Of a stretch of 49,536 nt of DNA, positions 8,481-16,461 are shown piece after piece. The stretch lies in NCBI GenBank assembly GCA_019894665.1, contig JAGXOC010000007.1, positions 1 to 49,536 on the forward strand. Reading direction: 5' to 3'. The notes under the pieces were generated by a model. It was given only the letters and a program-made list of their open reading frames with translations. It was not told the DNA's origin and made no database searches. Source of the DNA: Candidatus Thorarchaeota archaeon. Its GTDB lineage: Archaea; Asgardarchaeota; Thorarchaeia; Thorarchaeales; Thorarchaeaceae. Position 1 is the first letter of the stretch. Every line of letters starts with the position of its first letter. Both the position numbers and the translations under genes were made by a program.

Positions 8481-9188
8481 ATGGGACGCCAAAAACGAAT
8501 GGCATTGTTGCTACATCCGTTCCGGAGAGAATTGTATCAAGTGCTATGTGAGAATCCGGGGACGTACCTCCTTGAATTAGTGGATATCCTCTCCTCCCCG
8601 CTTGGTACTTTGACTTGGCACCTCAGAATTCTTGAACGTGAGGGCCTTGTGAAGTCAATCAAGTTTGCTGGAAAGCGACTCTATTATCCGAAGATGCTGA
8701 GATCTCAAGAGGCAGAGATGGCATATCTGACGATGAGAAGTGATACTGCCCAGAAGGTCTTCGCCTTTGTCGTCAATAACCAGGGTTGTTATCAAGAGCA
8801 GATGGCCGATTCCCTAGGAGTGCACCATGATACAGTCCGATGGCATATATCCAGAATGGAAGATGTGGGTCTTGTCAAGGTCGTTCGTGAAGGTAGGAAG
8901 AAACGACACTACTTGGATGATCTGGGAGCACTGCTTTTGAAAGGCAGCCTAAACACAATCACCGAAGCATATGTGATTTTCTTAATGGAGAAACTTGAAG
9001 ATGGATGTCTAAACCCAGAAATCCGCGAGTCAACTCCAGAACATGTTACCATCCGAATTGACTGCCCAGAGCGTGGGAAAGATTGTTTCATCACAATCAA
9101 TCTGACAGACTGGGAATTCCAGCTCATTGATGACGAGGGCGAAGAAACCGAAATTGAACAAGAACAAGCTGAGATTGGCGGGAGTTAA
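8481..9188 (+). CDS. Transcription regulator with tandem winged helix-turn-helix domains
   Basis: 235 residues with two ArsR/MarR-like winged helices. Domain 1 spans residues ~8-70 (GTLTWHLRILEREGLVKS, with GKRLYYP as wing). Domain 2 spans ~88-150 (VHHDTVRWHISRMEDVGLVK, with GRKKRHYL as wing). A ~70-residue C-terminal domain ends in a Glu-rich tail. The two recognition helices resemble each other (TLTWHLRILE / TVRWHISRME), so the protein arose by internal duplication. It is divergent from glmS across 140 nt, so it could regulate glmS or itself. It overlaps the Roadblock gene tail to tail by 4 nt. Confidence 0.85.
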   Translation: MGRQKRMALLLHPFRRELYQVLCENPGTYLLELVDILSSPLGTLTWHLRILEREGLVKSIKFAGKRLYYPKMLRSQEAEMAYLTMRSDTAQKVFAFVVNNQGCYQEQMADSLGVHHDTVRWHISRMEDVGLVKVVREGRKKRHYLDDLGALLLKGSLNTITEAYVIFLMEKLEDGCLNPEIRESTPEHVTIRIDCPERGKDCFITINLTDWEFQLIDDEGEETEIEQEQAEIGGS

Positions 9189-9949
9189 GCGGCTCCATCC
9201 AAAATCAGACGAATCTTTTGAGATATTGCATCTGGATTTGTACCTGGACATAAAACTGCCAAGAGGCGGGTTTCGTCAACTCTTGTTATCAATAGCCTAA
9301 GTCCTGCTGTATCAACAGAAATCGAATCTGTGACATCAGAATAGGTCAATCCATTTGCGAAGAGAGCTCCCATCATAGCTGCCACCTCTACCTCATCCTT
9401 GAACCCTACTGAGCCTAGAGGCAGACCCTCAGCCGTCAGCAGAATACCCTGTGTGACTTCTGGGATTTCTTCAACAATTGTGCCTAAGATAGTCTGTTTT
9501 CCAAAAGCACTTGTCGAACTCATCACGAGCTCCATTCGTGTGGCAATAGACTGGAATGCGGGGATTAGAGGGTCGAGATTCAATCCAGCATCATCAGCCC
9601 GTGATATCACGATGATCAGATGATAGTGTGGCTGTACAATTGTGAGAATTCTTTCAATGCGGGTTGTGTGAATAAGATGGGTCGGACTAGTACTCTTTAG
9701 GTGATGAAGGGCAGATGTTCCGCCCCAAACTAACGCGGAGGAAACTGTAGCAATTACACGAGGATCAATCTCTCCACCTCGGGCTACTGCAGCGACCACC
9801 ACACCTTCCTTGGTACATAGAACTGCATTTTTTACGGAACGATGTACCTTCAGTGTTTCTTCAAGAAGTGTGGCAACCTCTCCTAAAGTTTCTCCAGGCA
9901 TAGCATCAACCAGCGCGTTGTTTCTGCGAGTTTTCTCATGCTTCCGCAT
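9185..9949 (-). CDS. Tandem Roadblock/LC7 domain protein
   Basis: 254 residues holding two Roadblock/LC7 folds. The first is at ~20-130 (VKNAVLCTKEGVVVAAVA, then HLIHTTRIERILTIVQPHYHLIIVIS). The second is at ~145-254 (VTQGILLTAEGLPLGSVG, then LRLLITRVDETRLLAVLC). Roadblock proteins dimerise and act as scaffolds or regulators for small Ras/Mgl-type GTPases. In Asgard archaea they are abundant alongside such GTPases, but none is encoded in this window. The single-chain tandem would form an intramolecular pseudo-dimer. No membrane segment. Confidence 0.85.
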   Translation of the reverse strand: MRKHEKTRRNNALVDAMPGETLGEVATLLEETLKVHRSVKNAVLCTKEGVVVAAVARGGEIDPRVIATVSSALVWGGTSALHHLKSTSPTHLIHTTRIERILTIVQPHYHLIIVISRADDAGLNLDPLIPAFQSIATRMELVMSSTSAFGKQTILGTIVEEIPEVTQGILLTAEGLPLGSVGFKDEVEVAAMMGALFANGLTYSDVTDSISVDTAGLRLLITRVDETRLLAVLCPGTNPDAISQKIRLILDGAA

Positions 9950-10010
9950 TTATAACTGATGCTCTTCAATAAATGGGTTCAGAAAGTGCTTCGCGTCTCA
10001 GAGCAACAAG

Positions 10011-10018
10011 TTTAAATC
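10011..10018 (+). promoter_or_regulatory. TATA box of the BMP-type lipoprotein gene
   Basis: TTTAAATC is a strong archaeal TATA element and predicts transcription from about 10040. The ATG at 10020 would then be upstream of the mRNA, which argues for a start at 10056 or 10062. Confidence 0.55.
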
Positions 10019-10055
10019 GATGGTCAAAAACTTCGAGGCTAACGACCATGGAGGC

Positions 10056-11171
10056 ATGATTTTGAGCTCAAGGTCAAGCATCATTTCATCCGTAATTATC
10101 GTGATAATGGTATTCTCCGCAGTTGGCGGTTATGTGTTCTTGACAAATCAATATGTTCCATCAAACATTGCAGTCGTCGTTATCGACCCCGGATTTGGGG
10201 ATAGAAGTATGGCTGATCAGGCATATGAAGGACTGTTCACTGGAGAGGTCGTCGTTAGTTACGACTTCACGGTCGCAGATGATGTGGACGATTTGGAAAT
10301 CATCATTGATGGCATTGCGGGAGATCAAAACCATGATGTGATTCTAGTAATCGGAACTGAAGTAGGCCTAGCTGCTGCAGTTGATACTGTGGCACAGACT
10401 TATCCAAATCAGAGGTTTGGATTCATTGGAGGTTTCGTGGACCAGCCCAATGTAGCTTCAGCGACTTTTGCACATGATGAAGCAGCATTTCTTGCAGGTG
10501 CGCTCGCAGCCAACTTGGCTGTCGATAACGTGAATCGAACTGGAGTAGTTGGAATCATCGCCTCTGTAGCTGCAGATCCTGTTGTAGCAGAGCTGATTGA
10601 TGGCTTTCTGCAAGGTTTAGATTATGCTAATCAGACTCTCGGAAATGTCGTCCTTCTACCCGTAGTATTCGTCGGATCCTATAACGACTCATCAACAGCA
10701 GAGGTATATGCCAAGAATATGTGGAATCCCGCCCTAGGTAATGCATCAGTTATTTTTGCTCCCGTGCGAGCTAGCATCTTGGGTATTCGAGAAGCAATGG
10801 AGTACGCGAACCTTACATGGTTTGGCAATACAACAAATCATGAACCATTTGTAATCGCTGCTGAGGGTGACCAGAATTACATTGGCAATCCAGATGTCGA
10901 TATTAGAACTGGTCCTTCATGGGTTGCAACCAGTGTTGTGCCTCGGTCAGATTTGGCTGTGTTCAGGATCATCAACGCAACGCTATGGGATGACTTCATG
11001 GGAGGTTATGATTATGGCGGAATTGATGGTATGGGTACCCTTGAGAATGGTGGAATCGGTCTAGCAGACATGACAGAGTTTCAAAATGTAAATTGGGTTA
11101 CAAACGCCATGATCAACATGACAACCGACTACCGCTTAGCTATCATCAACGGTACGATTACACTATCGTAA
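10056..11171 (+). CDS. BMP/PnrA-like substrate-binding protein, membrane anchored
   Basis: About 371 residues. An N-terminal hydrophobic helix (IISSVIIVIMVFSAVGGYVF) acts as signal anchor, followed by a periplasmic-binding fold of the basic membrane protein family: IAVVVIDPGFGDRSMADQAYEGL, HDVILVIGTEVGLAAA, FGFIGGFVDQPNV, and HDEAAFLAGALAANL. Family members bind nucleosides or purines for ABC importers (PnrA, BmpA). No permease or ATPase lies nearby. The track begins at 10020, but the TATA box at 10011 and GGAGG at 10050-10054 favour ATG 10056 or TTG 10062. A hairpin terminator follows the stop. Confidence 0.85.
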   Translation: MILSSRSSIISSVIIVIMVFSAVGGYVFLTNQYVPSNIAVVVIDPGFGDRSMADQAYEGLFTGEVVVSYDFTVADDVDDLEIIIDGIAGDQNHDVILVIGTEVGLAAAVDTVAQTYPNQRFGFIGGFVDQPNVASATFAHDEAAFLAGALAANLAVDNVNRTGVVGIIASVAADPVVAELIDGFLQGLDYANQTLGNVVLLPVVFVGSYNDSSTAEVYAKNMWNPALGNASVIFAPVRASILGIREAMEYANLTWFGNTTNHEPFVIAAEGDQNYIGNPDVDIRTGPSWVATSVVPRSDLAVFRIINATLWDDFMGGYDYGGIDGMGTLENGGIGLADMTEFQNVNWVTNAMINMTTDYRLAIINGTITLS

Positions 11172-11189
11172 AAAAAAGGTCGTTTTTTT

Positions 11190-11216
11190 GGGGGTGTTTT
11201 ACCCCCACTTCTTCTA
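11190..11216 (+). terminator. Hairpin terminator after the BMP gene
   Basis: Perfect six-pair stem GGGGGT / ACCCCC with loop GTTTT, preceded by a T run and followed by CTTCTTCTATTATT. Confidence 0.6.
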
Positions 11217-11240
11217 TTATTCAAACACCTATCTCATGAA

Positions 11241-11891
11241 GTGATTAGATTGGAAATATCGCAGGAAATCATAGGTTTGGCAAGAAATGGCGAGACCTTG
11301 AAGAAAATTGGACGTACAGGGTGGGCGCTTGCAGGTGTTGACAGCGTCAGGCAAGAATCGGTTGGAGAACACTCGTATGGGACGATACTAGTCTCATTGT
11401 TGATCTCAAAGGCGCTCCTTCACCAAGGAGAACAAGTTGATCTTAGCAAAGTTATCACGCTGGCTGCTCTTCATGACCTCCCAGAATCAATGACATCGGA
11501 CATCCCTCGATTAGCTGTGGACCTAGGAGGGCACTTGCTACAAGAAGGAAAAAAGGAAGCTGAAAAGAATGCATTCCAACTTATTTCAAAAAAGAGCGAG
11601 TTCTTTGGAGAGTGGCTTCTCAATCTATGGCAGGAAATGGAAGTAAAAAGCAGCACCGAGGTTCGCATTGTCCGTGGAGCCGACATAATCGATATGCTTG
11701 TTCATGCAGTTTCGCTTGAAAATTCGGGTGTATCCCCAAAAATCCTGAATCAATTCTTCATTAGTAGTCATACTTCGCTGAATGAATTAGAGATAGGTCT
11801 TGTAGAGGATATCTTCTGGGACCTATACAAAGAGCACATTGACAATGCAAACAGTTTGGGAATCAAACTGGAACAGATTACTCGAAGTTAG
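11241..11891 (+). CDS. HD-domain phosphohydrolase (YfbR/HDDC2-like)
   Basis: 216 residues with the HD metal-binding pattern: EHSYGTILVSLL near residue 44, LAALHDLPESMTSDI near 75 (the HD dyad followed by Glu), and a later Asp in GADIIDMLVHA. This arrangement is that of the YfbR/HDDC2 nucleotidases, which remove phosphate from deoxynucleoside monophosphates. Nucleotide salvage is the likely role; the exact substrate is not proven. The start is GTG with no Shine-Dalgarno and a TATA-like TATTATTC 20-27 nt upstream, so it is probably leaderless. Its 3' end overlaps the convergent DUF99 gene by 14 nt. Confidence 0.85.
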   Translation: MIRLEISQEIIGLARNGETLKKIGRTGWALAGVDSVRQESVGEHSYGTILVSLLISKALLHQGEQVDLSKVITLAALHDLPESMTSDIPRLAVDLGGHLLQEGKKEAEKNAFQLISKKSEFFGEWLLNLWQEMEVKSSTEVRIVRGADIIDMLVHAVSLENSGVSPKILNQFFISSHTSLNELEIGLVEDIFWDLYKEHIDNANSLGIKLEQITRS

Positions 11892-12525
11892 GTGTTTCAT
11901 CAACCTTTGCTGACTCGATAAAATCACGATGTAACCCAGCAGCTACTGTTCTAGCAACTCTTACAGGTTCAGGAACTCTTCCATCTATCGTCATCTTATC
12001 AAGTAGGTTTTTTGCTCTAGAAATACCAACACCAGCTACAGAGAGATGGAGGGAATGGCCAGTTTTTAGAGCGATAATCTTTCGGTCACCGGTCCTCTCA
12101 AGAATGTCAAGACGGGTTTTCCAATCGTCAGGGAAGTATTCCTTCAGGTATTTTTCAATGCCTTCTGACGGATGATAGGAAACACAAATGACAGGTGTGT
12201 CTGTATATTCATGGAGTGCGGAAATATCAACAATATTGAACCATGATATCACTGAACCTCCGAGCATCCAGGCACGGATGTCCTTACGATTGAGGCGATT
12301 GAACATTGAAACCAGCTCTTCCGTGGAATTGCAGCCGCCAATTATGGGTGTGCAGACACCAAATCCATCAATCCTCAGGTCGCCCCTCATTACAACTCCA
12401 GCCACTATGCTTCGTGAATCACTTTTCTTGAAGCTTTCAGCCACTCCAAGAACACGGACCCCTTTTTTCCAACCGATTGCTGCATCTGTTGGAGTTAATG
12501 TGTCAAGTCGATGTGTTGAGTTCAT
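11878..12525 (-). CDS. DUF99 family protein
   Basis: About 215 residues matching the archaeal DUF99/UPF0215 family, a relative of the endonuclease V fold. Family blocks are visible in order: GVRVLGVAESF, GVVMRGDLRIDGFGV, IIGGCNSTEELVSMF, RKDIRAWMLGG, WFNIVDI and TPVICVSY. Its activity is not established; an endonuclease V-like role in DNA or RNA repair has been proposed from fold similarity. I moved the start from GTG 12537 to ATG 12525, because GGTGGG lies 7 nt before that ATG. Confidence 0.88.
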   Translation of the reverse strand: MNSTHRLDTLTPTDAAIGWKKGVRVLGVAESFKKSDSRSIVAGVVMRGDLRIDGFGVCTPIIGGCNSTEELVSMFNRLNRKDIRAWMLGGSVISWFNIVDISALHEYTDTPVICVSYHPSEGIEKYLKEYFPDDWKTRLDILERTGDRKIIALKTGHSLHLSVAGVGISRAKNLLDKMTIDGRVPEPVRVARTVAAGLHRDFIESAKVDETPNFE

Positions 12526-12676
12526 ATAGAAACCCACCGTAATATTATTTGATCTTCAAGGAATATCCCTGAAGTAGTGTTCTGAATGCCTTAGTTACAT
12601 TTGTCATGCAAACTTTATTAATGCGCATTTCCAAGTGAAAACCATCATAATCGAGAGAGAGAAAAGAGTGGCCGCC

Positions 12677-13060
12677 ATGTTTGATCCAAGCTTCGAAGAG
12701 CTGCAGGGGAAGCTAAGGCAGATAATGGAAGAGGCTACCGCGCTTGCCGCTGGAATTCGTGCATGGATGCTTCTTTCTAAGGAAGGCCTTCCGATATCAT
12801 CAGCCGTACCTCAAGGCCTCGAAGAAGCAGAGATTGCAGCTATGGCCGCATCAATTCTAGGAGTTGCAGACCTTGCTGCTGAGAGAATGAACCAAGGAAC
12901 TCTAGAAGAGATTCTCATGACCAATGAGAAAGGACTCATGATAATGAGGAGTGCTGGAGATAAAGCAATACTCGTACTTGCAGCCAGTAAGGGCATGAAG
13001 ACAGGTCTTTTAGTATATGCTGCAAGTCAAGCCGCCGAGAAGATTGCTCCACTCCTTTAG
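12677..13060 (+). CDS. Roadblock/LC7 domain protein (single domain)
   Basis: 127 residues forming one Roadblock/LC7 domain: N-terminal helix FEELQGKLRQIMEEA, strand IRAWMLLSKEGLPISSAV, helix EEAEIAAMAASILGVADLAAERM, then EEILMTNEKGLMIMRSAG and DKAILVLAAS. Such proteins homodimerise and bind small GTPases. The start at ATG 12677 is preferred; a TATA-like CTTTATTAAT at 12612 supports a transcript from about 12645, after the track's GTG. The stop overlaps the convergent subtilase gene by 4 nt. A tandem-domain paralogue lies 3 kb away. Confidence 0.85.
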   Translation: MFDPSFEELQGKLRQIMEEATALAAGIRAWMLLSKEGLPISSAVPQGLEEAEIAAMAASILGVADLAAERMNQGTLEEILMTNEKGLMIMRSAGDKAILVLAASKGMKTGLLVYAASQAAEKIAPLL

Positions 13061-15189
13061 ATATCAAGGACATGAAGCATCCAGTATGCTGACTGTAGTA
13101 CAAATCGCAAATCTTGATCAGATCGGTATAGGTCATTTAGAGCCCAATTGTCTAGAAAGAAGTTACTTCCAGTCGCAATTAAATGTCCACCATTACCATT
13201 TTCAAGACCCACTAAAACTGAACGTCGTTCGGAATGGTATGTTCCATTCTCATCCTGCCAAATCACATCCTTCCAAGCAATCTCATAGGGATCGCCAGTG
13301 AAATTGAGAGAACAACCATTGTAATCGAATGCATCTACACGGTCCGTGATTGGATGGGGAATCATCCCTGTGATTAATTCAGTAGATGAAACCCCATTCA
13401 CAACTATCGTTATACCGGGGACTTGATCGTTGTTGAGTGTGATATTGAATTGAGAGAATAGTTCGTTGGCTCGGTTTTGGTCAATACTTGAATTCGAAAG
13501 CCCAACTAAGAAAAGATTCCCACCATCTGCAAAATAATCCGCATAAGCGGTTAACTGCTGGGGAGTGTAGGAATAGAGACCTATTCGTTCGTATGAGAAA
13601 CCATTTACTGCATATGCCCAAGCACAGGGGTCGAGTACAAACACACCATCATAAAGTGACAGAACCTCTAGACTCAAGTTATCAGGAAACCTCAACTCAT
13701 CAACTGCAATACCTGCTTTTGTCAGAGTTCGGTAGAGTTGTCGGAATTGCCCATATGAAGAATCAATCGCCCAAGAAGTATGGCTGATATCAAAAGCCAC
13801 TTCGCGTAACGCAACAATTGCATCAAATTTAAGCTCAAGCTTAAGTTGTAGATATCCAGTAGAAGTGAATGAAATAGAGGTCTCCAAGTTTTCCTGAGTA
13901 TTTGATGACTCCACCCTCAAATCCACATAGAAACCACTGGTTTGGTTTACAAAAATAGAGGAGGGACCTGTCAGCCACTTTGCAGCCACGCCACGATAAC
14001 TCAGAGAAAAGGTATCATTACTTGAAGAAAAGATTGAGATGTGTATTTTGGATGTATGGTTGACAAAATAACGTTCAAATGAAAAAGGACTCGTTGTAGG
14101 AGTGATCACAGCGATTAGAGGAAGCCCATTTTCTTTCTGAGCAAAGTCAATATAGAGCAATGTAGTTTCGAGATCGAACAATCCAGCGCCAACTTGCCAT
14201 TCCTCAAATGGAAGTTCAAATGCACCAATCATCACTGCAGCCTTTACCATTCCAGGTGTCCAAATCCAATCATTTGTTATGCAATGTGCAATAATCTTGG
14301 AAACTCCAGCTGCAACAATTGGTGCTGCAAAACTTGTTCCTAGCACAGTACGTCCATTATCTTTGTAGTCGCCTCGAGCTGAGATGTCAGGTTTCATAAT
14401 ACGATCTCGAAGGGGCCCTGTAGCAGAGAAAGAATATGGAACATTTGTCTCGTCCACTGCACCCACAGCAATGACTTCAGGGTACATTGCTGGAGAGTCT
14501 ACAGAGCTTCCAGTAACGCCATCCTGACCATTGTTTCCTGCTGCAGCTACGATGGATACGCCCCGATTGAAAGCCCAATGAACTGCCCTACCAATTGAAT
14601 CGTTATAGATTGGTGATATTCCAAGACTAAGACTGATGACACTGCAACTCTCTTCAAGAACAGCCCATCTGATTGCCTCAACTATAGCTGTGTGTGTAGC
14701 AACATCACTAGATGCAACGACCTTCGCATTCACAAGTGCTGCATCAGGAGCTTCAGAAGCAATGATAGTTGCAATGTATGTACCGTGAGTAACACCTCCG
14801 GGACTGCTGTCTGTAGTTGAGTTATCAGTTTCAATATAACCATATGATGTGTTCACAAAGCTCTTCTCTGATACTACGCGAGTTTCCAGCTCCTCATTGA
14901 TGTTAATTCCGGAATCAATGATAGCAATGCGAACAGCAAGATCAGGTACGGTATAAGTTTGAGGAGCAGCATATAACCCGGCGATGCTTCCAACAACGAT
15001 TATGGTGAATAGAAGTAGCACGGTACCCCTGCGTCGTTTAGGTTCAAAACTTTCATCCACCGTAAGTTTCAACTTCCTGAATTTCGTTGTGATATTAATC
15101 AAAAATGACCTATGAAGTTCCACATAAAGTCTGTGTGGAAGAAGCAATCGTATCGATGAAGCAAACCAAATGCTTAATTCGGTTGCCAA
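13057..15189 (-). CDS. Membrane-anchored subtilisin-like serine protease (S8)
   Basis: Up to 710 residues. A basic cytoplasmic N-terminus is followed by one membrane anchor (~residues 55-75), then a subtilase domain with the full triad: Asp92 in IIDSGI, His135 in THGTYIA, oxyanion Asn in AAGNNG and the serine in GTSFAAP. The ~300 residues after the catalytic domain are rich in Ser/Thr/Asn with N-glycosylation-type sites, probably beta-sandwich and Rossmann-like modules facing outside. There is no obvious propeptide. The TTG start is uncertain; GTG or TTG codons 22-29 residues later are possible and do not affect the anchor. Confidence 0.92.
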   Translation of the reverse strand: MATELSIWFASSIRLLLPHRLYVELHRSFLINITTKFRKLKLTVDESFEPKRRRGTVLLLFTIIVVGSIAGLYAAPQTYTVPDLAVRIAIIDSGININEELETRVVSEKSFVNTSYGYIETDNSTTDSSPGGVTHGTYIATIIASEAPDAALVNAKVVASSDVATHTAIVEAIRWAVLEESCSVISLSLGISPIYNDSIGRAVHWAFNRGVSIVAAAGNNGQDGVTGSSVDSPAMYPEVIAVGAVDETNVPYSFSATGPLRDRIMKPDISARGDYKDNGRTVLGTSFAAPIVAAGVSKIIAHCITNDWIWTPGMVKAAVMIGAFELPFEEWQVGAGLFDLETTLLYIDFAQKENGLPLIAVITPTTSPFSFERYFVNHTSKIHISIFSSSNDTFSLSYRGVAAKWLTGPSSIFVNQTSGFYVDLRVESSNTQENLETSISFTSTGYLQLKLELKFDAIVALREVAFDISHTSWAIDSSYGQFRQLYRTLTKAGIAVDELRFPDNLSLEVLSLYDGVFVLDPCAWAYAVNGFSYERIGLYSYTPQQLTAYADYFADGGNLFLVGLSNSSIDQNRANELFSQFNITLNNDQVPGITIVVNGVSSTELITGMIPHPITDRVDAFDYNGCSLNFTGDPYEIAWKDVIWQDENGTYHSERRSVLVGLENGNGGHLIATGSNFFLDNWALNDLYRSDQDLRFVLQSAYWMLHVLDI

Positions 15190-15214
15190 ACCTGTGAACT
15201 AGAGGTTATACCCT

Positions 15215-16024
15215 TTGGTCATGGATGATCCAGACTTGTATGAACTTGAGGAAGCGACGGGGATTGGAATCTTTGAACCTGGGACGTTTCTAGAGAGCAA
15301 AATTGACAAAGACCAGATAATGGGCGTGTTAGGATACACGGCCTTGGGCATGATCCTCATGGTTGTAGCAACAGTTGTCATCATGATTCCTTTGATGATG
15401 ACATCACTCATCATTGTCACCTATTACGCTGTATACATAGACCCATTGGCGATGTTAATTATGACAGGTGCAGAGATTGCTTTTGTCATTCCACCTCTGT
15501 ACTATGTCAAGAAACGGGGTCTTCCAAAATCTGCAATAGGCATCAAGAATATGTTGTCGCCAACAGATGCAATTCTTGGTCTTATTTTCGGAGCGATAAT
15601 GATTGGATCGAACATAGCTATTTCGTGGTTGGTAACAGAGGCAACCGGTCCACCAGCACCAGGGGGAGAAGAATTTCTGGTGGCTAGAAATTGGCCTGAA
15701 ATGATTGCCTGGGTGATTGCGATGCTTGTGTTTGTTGGATTCACTGAAGAACTCATTTTCAGAGGATTCATGCAACGAAGGATGGAGATGTATTTCAGAG
15801 GACGTGGAACATCGAACCACCAGCTTGTGGCATTGTTTATCAGTAGTTTCATTTTTGCAGCGATACATCTAGACCTCATTGGACTCCCAACTAGGTTTGT
15901 CCTAGGTGTGTTTCTAGGCTTTCTTGCTCAACAACGAAACTACAATCTTCTTGGACCTTCTGTTGCCCATGGAATGAATAACGCAGTTGTTGTTCTTCTG
16001 TCCAGCCTACCATTTCTCTTTTGA
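15215..16024 (+). CDS. CPBP family intramembrane metalloprotease (CAAX protease/Abi type)
   Basis: About 269 residues with some seven hydrophobic helices. The three CPBP motifs are present: EELIFRGFMQRR (EExxxR), FIFAAIH and HGMNNAV. This is the glutamate-catalysed membrane protease family that includes Rce1, bacteriocin-immunity proteins and MroQ. The acidic N-terminal 40 residues are cytoplasmic. Either TTG 15215 (AGAGGT about 8 nt upstream) or ATG 15221 could be the start. The partner substrate is unknown. A hairpin terminator follows. Confidence 0.88.
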   Translation: MVMDDPDLYELEEATGIGIFEPGTFLESKIDKDQIMGVLGYTALGMILMVVATVVIMIPLMMTSLIIVTYYAVYIDPLAMLIMTGAEIAFVIPPLYYVKKRGLPKSAIGIKNMLSPTDAILGLIFGAIMIGSNIAISWLVTEATGPPAPGGEEFLVARNWPEMIAWVIAMLVFVGFTEELIFRGFMQRRMEMYFRGRGTSNHQLVALFISSFIFAAIHLDLIGLPTRFVLGVFLGFLAQQRNYNLLGPSVAHGMNNAVVVLLSSLPFLF

Positions 16025-16034
16025 AAAAGAACAA

Positions 16035-16060
16035 GGGATCTGATCTAGTCAGATCCCCTT
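16035..16060 (+). terminator. Hairpin terminator after the CPBP gene
   Basis: Nine-pair stem GGGATCTGA / TCAGATCCC around loop TCTAG, followed by a short pyrimidine-rich run. Confidence 0.55.
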
Positions 16061-16099
16061 ATTCATCTTGTACGACTAAAGCGCACAGATTAGCGAAGC

Positions 16100-16303
16100 T
16101 CATGGCTCGTACTTGAAAGCCAGTTTAATGTTAGCCCGGAAAGCTATAACTTTGTTGTCTGTCACTTTGCAAGTGAAATGATCAACATCGATTCCCACAA
16201 TATTCCTGATACTTTTCGCTGCAAGTGCCAGGGCATTCTTGCAAGCTTCTTCCCAGCTATCTGGTGACTCTCCAATTAGTTCGATTACCTTTACTACACT
16301 CAT
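16100..16303 (-). CDS. Dodecin-like protein
   Basis: 67 residues covering the whole dodecin fold: VVKVIELIGESPDSWEEA, helix NALALAAKSIRNI, then strands IDVDHFTCKV and IAFRANIKLAFKYE. Dodecins form hollow dodecamers that store flavins. The stacking Trp of the halobacterial protein (W36) aligns with Gly37 here and its flavin-contacting Gln55 with Arg56, so flavin binding is doubtful. A strong AGGAGG lies 12 nt before the ATG. It sits alone between convergent or tandem unrelated genes. Confidence 0.9.
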   Translation of the reverse strand: MSVVKVIELIGESPDSWEEACKNALALAAKSIRNIVGIDVDHFTCKVTDNKVIAFRANIKLAFKYEP

Positions 16304-16461
16304 ATATCTATCAATCCTCCTTGGGAATACTATCTAATGGAAGTTGAGCCTTAAAGGGTTGTGTACTGCTAAAGTAAACCTTGACAAACTTAGACATTTC
16401 TTAGATGGACAGTGGTCAGAGAAGTAGTCATCTCTCATATACTGGAATTATGCAAGTGGGC

